Below are positions 26,057-34,399 of a DNA stretch of 64,000 bases, piece after piece (positions within the stretch are counted from its first letter, which is position 1; each line of letters opens with the position of its first letter). Location of the stretch: assembly GCF_003846175.1 (NCBI RefSeq), contig NZ_ML123044.1:1524535-1588534 (forward strand), given 5' to 3'. Under the pieces are notes generated by a model. That model made no database searches and was not told where the DNA came from. It was given only the letters and a program-made list of their open reading frames with translations. The translations under genes and the position numbers were made by a program. The stretch is from Streptomyces sp. ADI95-17 (lineage in GTDB: Bacteria > Actinomycetota > Actinomycetes > Streptomycetales > Streptomycetaceae).

Positions 26057-26632
26057 TCAGTGCCCCAGCGACCAGGATGCGACCACCTCGTACCTGGGCA
26101 GCTCGCCCGGCACCCCGCTGTCCGGCAGATCGCTCCGTACGAGGGCCGTCTCGCCGACCTCCCACCCGGTGCCCTCGAAGCCTCCGAGCGCCTCGACGCA
26201 GGGGCGCAGGTCGATCTCGGCGCGGCGGCTGCGGGCGAGGGTGAGGTGCGGGTGGTAGCGGCGGTGCTCGTCCATCGGGATGCCGGTGCGGCGGGCGGCG
26301 GCGTCGGCGCGCTCGGCGAGCAGCCGCAACGTGTCCAGCGCCCCCGCGGCCCCCGCCCACAGCGCCCGCCCGCCGAACCGGCCGGCCCCGTGGATGCGCA
26401 GCGGGAAGGGCTCGGTGCGCCGGGCGGCCCGAGCGAGGCGCTCCTCCAGCTCGGGCAGCAGCTCCTCGTCCACGGACCCGAGGAACGCCAGCGTGAAGTG
26501 CCAGCCGGGCACCCCGGTCCAGCGCAGCCCCTCGGCCTCGGGGAGCGCGTGCAGCGGGGCGACGGCACGGCGCAGTTCCTCGACGGCGGGGGCGGGCGGC
26601 AGCACGGCGACGAAGAGTCTGGGACGGCTCAT
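26057..26632 (-). CDS. thpR: RNA 2',3'-cyclic phosphodiesterase (2'-5' RNA ligase family)
   Basis: 191 residues from ATG 26632. Two HxTx motifs typical of the 2H phosphoesterase superfamily: HFTL at residues 45-48 and HLTL at 129-132. LFVAVLPP at the N-terminus is the standard first strand. ThpR/LigT enzymes hydrolyse 2',3'-cyclic phosphates on RNA ends to 2'-phosphates and can join 2'-5' links in vitro. A frame extends upstream to 26728 through a 21-bp repeat but has no start signals. Separated from the MFS gene by a strong hairpin. Confidence 0.92.
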   Translation of the reverse strand: MSRPRLFVAVLPPAPAVEELRRAVAPLHALPEAEGLRWTGVPGWHFTLAFLGSVDEELLPELEERLARAARRTEPFPLRIHGAGRFGGRALWAGAAGALDTLRLLAERADAAARRTGIPMDEHRRYHPHLTLARSRRAEIDLRPCVEALGGFEGTGWEVGETALVRSDLPDSGVPGELPRYEVVASWSLGH

Positions 26633-26643
26633 GCGCCGAGTTT

Positions 26644-26685
26644 CGCACCGTCCCGGGACAGCTCCGCACCGTCGCGAGACAGCTC
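26644..26685. repeat. 21-bp tandem repeat, 2 copies plus partial
   Basis: Two units beginning cgcaccgtc (26644 and 26665), differing at two bases, with a third start at 26686. It lies directly upstream of the thpR start on the minus strand. Confidence 0.65.
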
Positions 26686-26704
26686 CGCACTCTCCTCGGC
26701 ACAT

Positions 26705-26745
26705 GGCACGGCCCCGGCCGTCACCCACCCGGTCGGGGCCGTGTC
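26705..26745 (-). terminator. MFS gene terminator
   Basis: 15-bp stem (arms 26705-26719 and 26731-26745, two G-U pairs), 21 nt past the MFS stop and before thpR. Confidence 0.8.
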
Positions 26746-26766
26746 CCGTTCTTCACGGGGTGGCGC

Positions 26767-28101
26767 TCACGCCGCCGTGGCCAGCTCCTCGCGCGGGACG
26801 AAGCGGAGGTGCGGGCGGCCCGGGCGGAGGTCGACGCGCAGCCGCAGGCCGCCGACTCGGGCCAGCATCAGGCCGACACCGAGTGCGGCCACCAGCGAGA
26901 ACGCGCCGCCGACGGCCATGCCGGTACGGACCCCGTAGGCGTCGCTGATCCAGCCGACGATCGGGGCGCCCACCGGCGTACCACCGGCGAAGACCATCAT
27001 GTACAGGCTCATGACCCGGCCGCGCATGGCCGGGTCGGCGGCCATCTGGACGCTGGTGTTCGCGCTGATGTTGGTCGTCAGGCCGATCATGCCGATCGGG
27101 ACCAGCAGGATCGAGAAGAGCCAGACGGACGGGGACAGCGACGCGATGATCTCCAGCACGCCGAACGCCGTGCCCGCGGCCACCAGCATCCGCAGCCGGG
27201 AGGAGCGGCGGCGGGCGGCGAGCAGGGCACCGGCCAGGGAGCCGGCCGCCATCAGGATGTTGAAGAAGGAGTACATCCCGGCGCCGCCGTGGAAGATCTC
27301 GTCCGCGAAGGCGGTCAGCCAGATCGGGAAGTTGAACCCGAACGTGCCGACGAAGCCGACCAGGACGATCGGCCAGATCAGCTCGGGGCGGCCGGAGACG
27401 TAACGCAGGCCCTCCCGCAGCTGTCCCTTGGCGCGCGGTACGACGGTGGCCTTGTGCAGTTCGCTCGTGCGCATCAGCATCAGGCCGATGAGCGGGGCGG
27501 CGAACGACAGGCCGTTGAACATGAAGGCCCAGCCGCTGCCGACCGTGGTGATCAGGACACCGGCGACGGCCGGGCCGATGAGCCGGGCGGACTGGAAGTT
27601 CGCCGAGTTGAGGCTGACCGCGTTGCGCAGCTGGGCGGGGCCGACCATCTCGGACACGAACGACTGGCGGGCGGGGTTGTCGACCACCGTCACCATGCCG
27701 AGCAGGAACGCGATGAGGTAGACGTGCCACACCTGGACGACACCGGAGAGCGTGAGCACCGCGAGGGCGATCCCGCAGAGGCCGAGCGCCGCCTGGCTGA
27801 AGAGAAGCAGCTTCCGCTTCGGGAGGCGGTCCGCGATGACACCGCCGTAGAGGCCGAACAGAAGCATCGGAAGGAACTGGAGTGCCGTGGTGATGCCGAC
27901 GGCGGCGGCGGACCCGGTGAGGCTCAGGACGAGCCAGTCCTGCGTGATGCGGGACATCCAGGTACCGGTGTTGGAGATCACGGCGCCCGTGGCGAACAGG
28001 CGGTAGTTACGGATCTTCAGCGACGAGAAGGTCCCGCCGGGCTTGCTCTCGTGGGTGGAAGTCGGTGCGGGGGCGGAGTCTGCTCCGGATCCCGTACTCA
28101 A
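26767..28101 (-). CDS. MFS exporter (EntS/MFS_3-like)
   Basis: 444 residues. TTG 28101 is chosen because GAGGAGG lies 9 nt upstream. Twelve hydrophobic segments, with the first loop GGVIADRLPKRKLL (the MFS GxxxDRxxR/K signature between helices 2 and 3) and a conserved VDNPARQSFVSEMVG. This resembles the MFS_3 group that includes enterobactin exporter EntS and many drug exporters. The MarR-type gene upstream on the same strand (96 nt) is the obvious regulator. Likely substrate is a drug or natural product; identity unknown. Confidence 0.93.
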   Translation of the reverse strand: MSTGSGADSAPAPTSTHESKPGGTFSSLKIRNYRLFATGAVISNTGTWMSRITQDWLVLSLTGSAAAVGITTALQFLPMLLFGLYGGVIADRLPKRKLLLFSQAALGLCGIALAVLTLSGVVQVWHVYLIAFLLGMVTVVDNPARQSFVSEMVGPAQLRNAVSLNSANFQSARLIGPAVAGVLITTVGSGWAFMFNGLSFAAPLIGLMLMRTSELHKATVVPRAKGQLREGLRYVSGRPELIWPIVLVGFVGTFGFNFPIWLTAFADEIFHGGAGMYSFFNILMAAGSLAGALLAARRRSSRLRMLVAAGTAFGVLEIIASLSPSVWLFSILLVPIGMIGLTTNISANTSVQMAADPAMRGRVMSLYMMVFAGGTPVGAPIVGWISDAYGVRTGMAVGGAFSLVAALGVGLMLARVGGLRLRVDLRPGRPHLRFVPREELATAA

Positions 28102-28196
28102 AAGGGTTCGCCTCCTCGGGCGTATACGTTTCGCTGACTGACGGGGTGCGGCGGGGCGGGCGGTGCGCCGGACACGGTCCGGCGCGGCCCGTACCG

Positions 28197-28637
28197 CTAC
28201 AGGTGGGCGAGCTTCTCCAGCACGGGCGCCGCCTTGCGCAGCGTCTCCCACTCGTCCTCGTCCAGGCCCTCGGCGAGGGCGGTCAGCCAGGCGTTCCGCT
28301 TGGAGCGGCTCTCTTCGAGCATGGCTTCGGCCTGCTCGGTCTGGCTGACCACCTTCTGGCGACGGTCATCGGGGTGCGGTTCCAGTCTGACCAGCCCCTT
28401 CGCTTCCAGCAGCGCGACGATGCGGGTCATCGACGGAGGCTGCACATGCTCCTTGCGGGCCAGCTCGCCCGGCGTGGCCGAGCCGCACCTGGCGAGCGTG
28501 CCGAGCACCGACATCTCGGTGGGGCTCAGCGACTCGTCGACGCGCTGGTGCTTGAGGCGCCGGCTGAGCAGCATCACGGCGGAGCGAAGGGAGCTCACGG
28601 CGGCCGCACTGTCGCCGTCGTGGATCAGGTCAGGCAT
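28197..28637 (-). CDS. MarR-family transcriptional regulator
   Basis: 146 residues, ATG 28637. Winged-helix core: LSPTEMSVLGTLARCGSATPGELARKEHVQPPSMTRIVALLEAKGLVRLEPHPDDRRQKVV, with the DxRxx wing. N- and C-terminal helices give the dimer. It lies upstream of and in the same direction as the MFS exporter, so they may form one operon with the regulator acting as a drug-responsive repressor. The short inverted repeat at 28656-28668, just upstream, is a candidate self-operator. Confidence 0.93.
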   Translation of the reverse strand: MPDLIHDGDSAAAVSSLRSAVMLLSRRLKHQRVDESLSPTEMSVLGTLARCGSATPGELARKEHVQPPSMTRIVALLEAKGLVRLEPHPDDRRQKVVSQTEQAEAMLEESRSKRNAWLTALAEGLDEDEWETLRKAAPVLEKLAHL

Positions 28638-28655
28638 GTTTATTAGCGTAACTCA

Positions 28656-28668
28656 TTAGTCGCCCTAA
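28656..28668. promoter_or_regulatory. Candidate MarR operator
   Basis: TTAG-tcgcc-CTAA inverted repeat 19 bp upstream of the marR start, in a locally AT-rich stretch that also holds two further TTAG half sites (28642-28660 region). Confidence 0.45.
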
Positions 28669-28782
28669 AGACCATTCGTGTTACACGCGCGAGAGGCACT
28701 TCACCCAATCGATCACCCGAACGAGTGAGTCGGATCCGTAAAGTGACGCGAAACGGGCCGCTGGACCGTAACCCTGCTTGCC

Positions 28783-28998
28783 ATGGGATCGACTGTGCTC
28801 AGCCTGCGGATAGACGGTGAGCTGCTCGACCGGCTCCGGCAGCATGCCGCCAAACGCGGAATGAGCGTCCAGGACTATGTGGTCCGGACGCTCATTCGCG
28901 ATGATTTCGACGAGCGCTTCAAGGCGGCCGTCGACGAGACGGAGAGGTTCTACGGCCCGGAGGGGACCGCGGGGATCAGGGCCGAAGAGGTCACGTGA
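28783..28998 (+). CDS. Ribbon-helix-helix DNA-binding protein
   Basis: 71 residues, ATG 28783. N-terminal beta strand VLSLRIDGELLDRLRQHAAKRGMSVQDYVVRTLIRDD has the CopG/Arc/MetJ ribbon-helix-helix pattern; the tail is acidic. Such proteins are often antitoxins or small repressors, but there is no adjacent toxin ORF on the same strand. The last 8 nt overlap the 3' end of the convergent purine permease gene. Conserved small regulators of this size are common in Streptomyces. Confidence 0.82.
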   Translation: MGSTVLSLRIDGELLDRLRQHAAKRGMSVQDYVVRTLIRDDFDERFKAAVDETERFYGPEGTAGIRAEEVT

Positions 28999-30445
28999 GG
29001 CCGAGGGCCGGCATCGCGTAGTAGAAGACGAAGACCGCGGAGACCACGTACATGGGCACCGGCACCTCGCGCCAGCGCCCGGCCACCACGCGGAGCACGG
29101 AGAAGGCGATGAAGCCGATGCCGATGCCGTTGGTGATCGAGTACGTGAGCGGCATCATCAGCATGGCGAGGAAGGCCGGGATGGCGAGCGTGTAGTCGCT
29201 CCAGTCGATGTCCCGCACCGAGCCCGAGATGATCAGGAAGCCCACCGCCAGCAGCGCGGGGGTGGCCGCCTGCGACGGGACCATGGTCGCCAGCGGGGTC
29301 AGGAACAGCGCCACCGTGAACAGCAGACCCGTCACGATGCTCGCGAAGCCGGTGCGGGCGCCCTCACCGACACCCGCCGTGGACTCCACGAAGCAGGTGC
29401 CCGCGGAGGCGGAGGTCCCGCCGCCCGCGGCGACCGCGATGCCGTCCACGAACAGCACCCTGTTGATGCCGGGGAAGTTGCCGTTCTCGTCCGTCAGCTT
29501 CGCCTCGTCGCCGACCCCGAGGATGGTGCCCATCGCGTCGAAGAAGCAGGACAGCAGCACGGTGAAGACGAACAGGATGCCGGTGAGCACGCCGACCTTG
29601 CTGAAGCCGCCGAACAGACTGGCCTGACCGAACAGCCCGAAGTCCGGGGTGGCGACCGGATTGCCCGGCCACTGCGGGACGGTCAGGCCCCACGCCCCGG
29701 CCGGCAGATCGGCGATCGCGTCGATGATCATCGCGACGACCGTCATCGCGACGATGGAGATCAGGATCGCGCCCGGCACCTTGCGGACGATCAGCGCGAG
29801 GGTGAGCAGCGCGCCGATGATGAAGACCAGGACCGGCCAGCCGTTGAGGTGGCCGTCGCTGCCGAGCTGGAGCGGCACGGTGGTGTGCGCGGCGTCCGGG
29901 ACGCGGGAGACGAAGCCCGAGTCGACCAGGCCGATGAGCAGGATGAAGAGGCCGATGCCGATCGCGATGCCCTTGCGGAGCGACGTCGGCACGGCGTGCA
30001 TCACGCGTTCCCGCAGCCCGGTCGCGACCAGCAGCATCACCACGATGCCCGCGAGGACGACCATGCCCATGGCGTCCGGCCAGCTCATCCGGGGGGCGAG
30101 CTGGAGGGCGACGACGGTGTTGACGCCGAGGCCGGCCGCCAGCGCGATCGGCACATTGCCGATGACGCCCATCAGGAGCGTGGAGAACGCGGCGGTCAGC
30201 ACGGTGGCGGTGACCAGCTGGCCACCGTCGAGCTGATGCCCGTACATGTCCTTGGCGCTGCCGAGAATGATCGGGTTCAGCACGATGATGTACGCCATCG
30301 CGAAGAACGTGGCGAATCCGCCACGGATCTCGCGGGCGACCGACGACCCCCGCTCGGAGATCCTGAAGAAACGATCCACGCCGCCGCGCGGCTGGGGGGC
30401 CGCAGGCTGCTGGGCATCGACCGGAGCGGTGGCCGAGGGGGACAT
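28991..30445 (-). CDS. NCS2-family permease (AzgA-like, purine base)
   Basis: 484 residues, ATG 30445. About 12-14 membrane segments. Signature segments: EIRGGFATFFAMAYIIVLNP at the N-terminus, SCFFDAMGTILGVGDEA in helix 8, and GGTSASAGTCFVESTAGVGEGARTG. These match the AzgA/PbuG (adenine, guanine, hypoxanthine) branch of NCS2 proton symporters rather than the uracil/xanthine branch. No purine riboswitch is visible in the 187-bp upstream region. The 3' end overlaps the RHH gene by 8 nt. Confidence 0.93.
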   Translation of the reverse strand: MSPSATAPVDAQQPAAPQPRGGVDRFFRISERGSSVAREIRGGFATFFAMAYIIVLNPIILGSAKDMYGHQLDGGQLVTATVLTAAFSTLLMGVIGNVPIALAAGLGVNTVVALQLAPRMSWPDAMGMVVLAGIVVMLLVATGLRERVMHAVPTSLRKGIAIGIGLFILLIGLVDSGFVSRVPDAAHTTVPLQLGSDGHLNGWPVLVFIIGALLTLALIVRKVPGAILISIVAMTVVAMIIDAIADLPAGAWGLTVPQWPGNPVATPDFGLFGQASLFGGFSKVGVLTGILFVFTVLLSCFFDAMGTILGVGDEAKLTDENGNFPGINRVLFVDGIAVAAGGGTSASAGTCFVESTAGVGEGARTGFASIVTGLLFTVALFLTPLATMVPSQAATPALLAVGFLIISGSVRDIDWSDYTLAIPAFLAMLMMPLTYSITNGIGIGFIAFSVLRVVAGRWREVPVPMYVVSAVFVFYYAMPALGLT

Positions 30446-30632
30446 GTATGACCTCAGTCGTACGTAGAGGGGGAAGAAAGTGGTCAGCTTTGGACTTTCA
30501 CACGAATAATTCGAGTCAGTCTTAAGCAGATTCAGTATGAATACATAAGGCGAAGATCGCTATCTCCGCGCGTAGACCCATGGGCCACCTGGGCCGAGCG
30601 GGCTTCGTACAGGGGCCCCATACACTGAGCCC

Positions 30633-30911
30633 ATGGCGAAGTGGACACCGAAACACGAGGCACCCGAGCCCCTGGAGGGGCCCGTCGTCGCCACCATCAC
30701 CGGCGGCACGATCCTCTGGTTCGTCCTCTTCCTGGTCCAGCTCCCCTTCTACGGCTGGTTCGACGACCACGGTCACCTGTGGTGGGTGTGGACCTGTCTG
30801 GCCGGTGCGGGGCTCGGTCTGATCGGCATCTGGTACGTGCGGGGGCGCGACGCGGCGATCAAGCGGGCGGCGGCCGAGGCCGAAGCCGAGGCGTCGCCCG
30901 AAAGGCCCTAG
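30633..30911 (+). CDS. DUF2530 membrane protein
   Basis: 92 residues, ATG 30633. Recognised as DUF2530 by the KHEAPEPLEG N-terminal motif followed by two transmembrane helices (about 22-42 and 50-72) and a charged Ala/Glu/Arg tail. Function is unknown in the family, which is restricted to actinobacteria. Divergent from the permease gene. A hairpin at 30924-30945 follows, so it is probably monocistronic. Confidence 0.85.
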   Translation: MAKWTPKHEAPEPLEGPVVATITGGTILWFVLFLVQLPFYGWFDDHGHLWWVWTCLAGAGLGLIGIWYVRGRDAAIKRAAAEAEAEASPERP

Positions 30912-30923
30912 GGGTCCGGCACC

Positions 30924-30945
30924 GGTCCCGTACCCCCACGGGACC
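30924..30945 (+). terminator. DUF2530 gene terminator
   Basis: 8-bp perfect stem ggtcccgt / acgggacc with a 6-nt loop, 13 nt after the stop. Confidence 0.65.
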
Positions 30946-31021
30946 ATTGCCCTCCTCCCCCGGTCTGATCTTCGGACCGCCCAGTGGGTGAATCGGACCA
31001 TCCACCCGTACCGTCGGAACC

Positions 31022-33502
31022 ATGACGCAGCGGGCATCCCATCCCTTCGGCGAGCAGACCCCCGAAGCAAGCGGCTCCACCGGCCATCCGGGTCCGGCCA
31101 TGATCGACGCCGGGGCCGAGCTCGATCCGGTCCACCCGGTCAAGCTGCCCGCCCCGGCCGTGGACCCACGCGGGCTGACCGCCGCCGAGGTCGCCGAGCG
31201 GATCGCCCGCGGCGAGGTCAACGACGTACCCGTCCGCTCGTCCCGCTCCGTGCGCGAGATCGTCCGCGCCAACGTCTTCACCCGGTTCAACCTGATCATC
31301 GGCGTGCTCTGGCTGATCATGCTGTTCGTCGCGCCGATCCAGGACAGCCTCTTCGGCTTCGTGATCATCGCCAACACCGGCATCGGCATCGTCCAGGAGT
31401 GGCGGGCCAAGAAGACCCTGGACAGCCTCGCGGTCATCGGCGAGGCGAAACCCACGGTGCGCCGCGACGGGGTCGCGGCCGAGATCTCCACCTCCGAGAT
31501 CGTCCTCGGCGACCTCGTCGAGCTGGGCCCCGGCGACAAGGCCGTCGTGGACGGCACGGTCGCCGAGGCCGACAGCCTGGAGATCGACGAGTCGCTGCTC
31601 ACCGGCGAGGCCGATCCGGTACTGAAGCGGCCCGGCGACCCCGTGATGTCCGGCAGCTTCGTGGTCGCCGGCGGCGGCGCCTTCACCGCCACCAAGGTCG
31701 GCCGCGAGGCCTACGCCGCCCAGCTCGCCGAGGAGGCGTCCCGCTTCACCCTCGTCCAGTCCGAGCTGCGCACCGGCATCTCCACCATCCTCAAGTACGT
31801 CACCTGGATGATGGTGCCGACCGCGATCGGCCTGGTCATCAGCCAGCTCGTCGTCAACGACAACAACCTCAAGGGATCGATCGCCCGGACCGTCGGCGGC
31901 ATCGTCCCGATGATCCCCGAGGGCCTGGTGCTGCTCACCTCGGTCGCGTTCGCGATCGGCGTCGTACGGCTCGGCCGCAAGCAGTGCCTGGTGCAGGAGC
32001 TCCCCGCCATCGAGGGGCTGGCCCGCGTCGACGTCGTCTGCCTGGACAAGACCGGCACCCTCACCGAGGGCGGCATGGACGTCACCGAGGTCCGGACGCT
32101 GGGCGGGGCGGACGACGCGTACATCGGGGACGTGCTGGGCGCCCTCGGCTCGTCCGACCCCCGCCCCAACGCCAGCCTCCAGGCCATCGTGGACGCCTAC
32201 CCGGACGGCGAGAAGTGGCTGTGCACCCAGACGCTGCCGTTCTCCTCGGCCCGTAAGTACAGCGGCGCCGCGTTCGACGAGGGCGGCGGCCGGGAGTCGT
32301 CCTGGCTCCTCGGCGCCCCCGATGTGCTGCTGCCCGAGCAGGACCCGGCGCTCACCGAGATCGAGCAGCTCAACGAGCAGGGCCTGCGGGTGCTGCTGCT
32401 GGCCCGCGCGCAGGGGGCGCTCGACGGGCCGGACATCGCGGCCGGGGCGGTGCCGAGCGCGCTGGTCGTCCTGGAGCAGCGGCTGCGGCCCGACGCCGCG
32501 GCGACCCTGGCCTACTTCGACGACCAGCGGGTCGCCACGAAGGTCATCTCCGGCGACAACGCGGTCTCGGTCGGCGCGGTCGCCGGAAAGCTGGGCCTGC
32601 CGGGCGCCGAGCACACCCTGGACGCCCGCCGGCTGCCCACCGACCCGGACGAGATGGCCACGGCCATGGAGGAGAACGCGGTCTTCGGCCGGGTCACCCC
32701 GCAGCAGAAGCGGGACATGGTCGCCGCCCTCCAGTCCCGCGGCCACACCGTCGCCATGACCGGCGACGGGGTCAACGACGTACTCGCGCTGAAGGACGCC
32801 GACATCGGCGTCTCCATGGGATCGGGTTCCGAGGCGACCCGGGCCGTCGCCCAGATCGTGCTGCTGAACAACAGCTTCGCGACGCTGCCGTCCGTGGTCG
32901 CCGAGGGCCGCCGGGTGATCGGCAACATCACCCGGGTCGCCACCCTGTTCCTGACCAAGACCGTCTACTCGGTGCTGCTGGCGGTCCTGGTGGTCTGCAC
33001 GCAGGTCGACTACCCGTTCCTGCCCCGCCATCTGACCCTGCTGTCGACGCTGACCATCGGTATCCCGGCGTTCTTCCTGGCCCTGGCCCCCAACAAGGAG
33101 CGCGCCCATCCGCACTTCGTGCGCCGGGTCATGCGGTACGCGATCCCGTCGGGCGTCATCGCCGCCGTCGCCACCTTCGCGACGTATCTGATCGCCCGGA
33201 ACCACTACTCCGGTCCGGGCGCCCTCGACGCCGAGACCAGCGCGGCCACGCTCACGCTGTTCCTGGTCTCGATGTGGGTGCTGGCGATCATCGCCCGCCC
33301 GTACACCTGGTGGCGGATCGCGCTGGTGGCGGCGATGGGGCTGGCGTTCCTGATCGTGCTGGTGGTGCCGTGGCTCCAGGACTTCTTCGCGCTGAAGCTG
33401 GTCGGGACGACGATGCCGTGGGCGGCGGTGGGCATCGCGGTGGTGGCGTCGGCCGGCCTGGAGTACGCCTGGCGGCTGGTCGGCCGACGCTTCCCGGTGT
33501 AG
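31022..33502 (+). CDS. Cation-translocating P-type ATPase, CtpE-like
   Basis: 826 residues, ATG 31022. Actuator loop DESLLTGEADPV, phosphorylation site D342 in CLDKTGTLTEGG, hinge MTGDGVNDVLALKDADIGVSMG, helix-4 motif MIPEGLVLL. The PEGL motif and overall length fit the CtpE group, and mycobacterial CtpE is a calcium importer; so calcium or another divalent ion is likely here, but not proved. No heavy-metal CXXC domain at the N-terminus. Four helices after the phosphorylation domain complete the fold. Confidence 0.92.
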   Translation: MTQRASHPFGEQTPEASGSTGHPGPAMIDAGAELDPVHPVKLPAPAVDPRGLTAAEVAERIARGEVNDVPVRSSRSVREIVRANVFTRFNLIIGVLWLIMLFVAPIQDSLFGFVIIANTGIGIVQEWRAKKTLDSLAVIGEAKPTVRRDGVAAEISTSEIVLGDLVELGPGDKAVVDGTVAEADSLEIDESLLTGEADPVLKRPGDPVMSGSFVVAGGGAFTATKVGREAYAAQLAEEASRFTLVQSELRTGISTILKYVTWMMVPTAIGLVISQLVVNDNNLKGSIARTVGGIVPMIPEGLVLLTSVAFAIGVVRLGRKQCLVQELPAIEGLARVDVVCLDKTGTLTEGGMDVTEVRTLGGADDAYIGDVLGALGSSDPRPNASLQAIVDAYPDGEKWLCTQTLPFSSARKYSGAAFDEGGGRESSWLLGAPDVLLPEQDPALTEIEQLNEQGLRVLLLARAQGALDGPDIAAGAVPSALVVLEQRLRPDAAATLAYFDDQRVATKVISGDNAVSVGAVAGKLGLPGAEHTLDARRLPTDPDEMATAMEENAVFGRVTPQQKRDMVAALQSRGHTVAMTGDGVNDVLALKDADIGVSMGSGSEATRAVAQIVLLNNSFATLPSVVAEGRRVIGNITRVATLFLTKTVYSVLLAVLVVCTQVDYPFLPRHLTLLSTLTIGIPAFFLALAPNKERAHPHFVRRVMRYAIPSGVIAAVATFATYLIARNHYSGPGALDAETSAATLTLFLVSMWVLAIIARPYTWWRIALVAAMGLAFLIVLVVPWLQDFFALKLVGTTMPWAAVGIAVVASAGLEYAWRLVGRRFPV

Positions 33503-33520
33503 CTGCGCGGACCCGCGCCC

Positions 33521-33546
33521 CGTTGCCTCGCGCCGTTACCTCACGT
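33521..33546. repeat. Imperfect 13-bp direct repeat at the 3' end of a secreted-protein gene
   Basis: cgttgcctcgcgc (33521-33533) resembles cgttacctcacgt (33534-33546, containing the stop at 33536-33538) at 10 of 13 positions. Marginal. Confidence 0.35.
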
Positions 33547-34264
33547 CGACGAAGTCGCCGGCGGTGGTGACGGTCGGGGTGGTGGACGTACCCGCGAAGC
33601 TGTAGCGCCAGTAACCGTCGACCGAGGCCTTGACCGTGGAGTACGTGGAGCTGGTCTTCTTGCGGAACTGGAGCTTCACGGACTGCGTCGCGTAACCGTG
33701 GTACGCGTGGTCCTCCCAGTTCGCCCGCGACAGCTTCCCCGTGACCGTGATGGTCTTGCCCTTCTTCACCGGCTCCGGCGAGGCGTTGACCGTCAGCTTC
33801 GACAGCCGCTGGATCTTCGCCGTGGCGGCGTAGTCCGAGTAGTAGCTGGAGCCGTCCTTGGCCTCCGCGCCCGCGAGCACGTGCCAGGAGCCGGCCAGCG
33901 CGTTCTTGTCCAGGTCGACCCTGGGGTCGATGGTGATGGTGAGGGAGCAGGTGCTGGTGGTCGCGCTCGCGGCCTTGCAGGTCGCGTCGTCCTCGTTGGG
34001 CAGCAGCGCGCCGTCCATGCCCTCGTCCTGGTCCTTGCCGTGCCACAGGATCAGCCAGCCGGTCTCGATGCCGGAGGCGTGCGAGGCGGTCACCGAGACG
34101 GTGATGGTCTTCTTGGCGGTGGTGCCCAGGACCACGTCCTTGCCGCCGTTGACGGTGATCTTGGAGATGACGGGATCGGCCGATGCCGCGTGCGCCGCCG
34201 GTACGGCGAGGGCGGACAGGACCAGGGCGCCGGAGGCTGCGGCGACGGTGGCGCGAAAGCGCAT
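33536..34264 (-). CDS. Secreted protein, paralogue A (shorter copy)
   Basis: 242 residues from ATG 34264. Signal peptide MRFRATVAAASGALVLSALA ending AHA-A. The mature part begins with an Ig-like segment (DPVISKITVNGGKDVVLGTTAKKTI), then NWEDHAYHGYATQSVKLQFRKK and a C-terminal YWRYSFAGTSTTPTVTTAGDFVDVR. No enzymatic motif. Probably an extracellular structural or binding protein. It is the tandem paralogue of the gene at 34400-35287, from which it differs by loss of a 15-codon segment in an otherwise near-identical C-terminal half. Strand and spacing suggest independent transcription ended by the hairpin at 34322-34362. Confidence 0.85.
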   Translation of the reverse strand: MRFRATVAAASGALVLSALAVPAAHAASADPVISKITVNGGKDVVLGTTAKKTITVSVTASHASGIETGWLILWHGKDQDEGMDGALLPNEDDATCKAASATTSTCSLTITIDPRVDLDKNALAGSWHVLAGAEAKDGSSYYSDYAATAKIQRLSKLTVNASPEPVKKGKTITVTGKLSRANWEDHAYHGYATQSVKLQFRKKTSSTYSTVKASVDGYWRYSFAGTSTTPTVTTAGDFVDVR

Positions 34265-34321
34265 GGTTTTCTCCGTGGAGAAAGGCCTTGGGGGCCGGAC
34301 GGGACTGCACGGGACGGATGC

Positions 34322-34362
34322 GTGAACAGCGGGACCCCTCGCGGAGGGATCCCGCTGTTCAC
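34322..34362 (-). terminator. Strong terminator between the two secreted paralogues
   Basis: Arms gtgaacagcggga and tcccgctgttcac (34322-34334 and 34350-34362) plus inner ccctc/gaggg form a 19-bp stem with one mismatch and a GCG loop. Confidence 0.9.
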
Positions 34363-34399
34363 GGGTGGCCACGGATGGCCGTGACGGTGCCGGGTGGAA

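Noticed and set aside
30446..30632. Purine riboswitch upstream of the NCS2 permease
   Set aside because: No conserved purine-aptamer core could be seen in the 187-bp leader.
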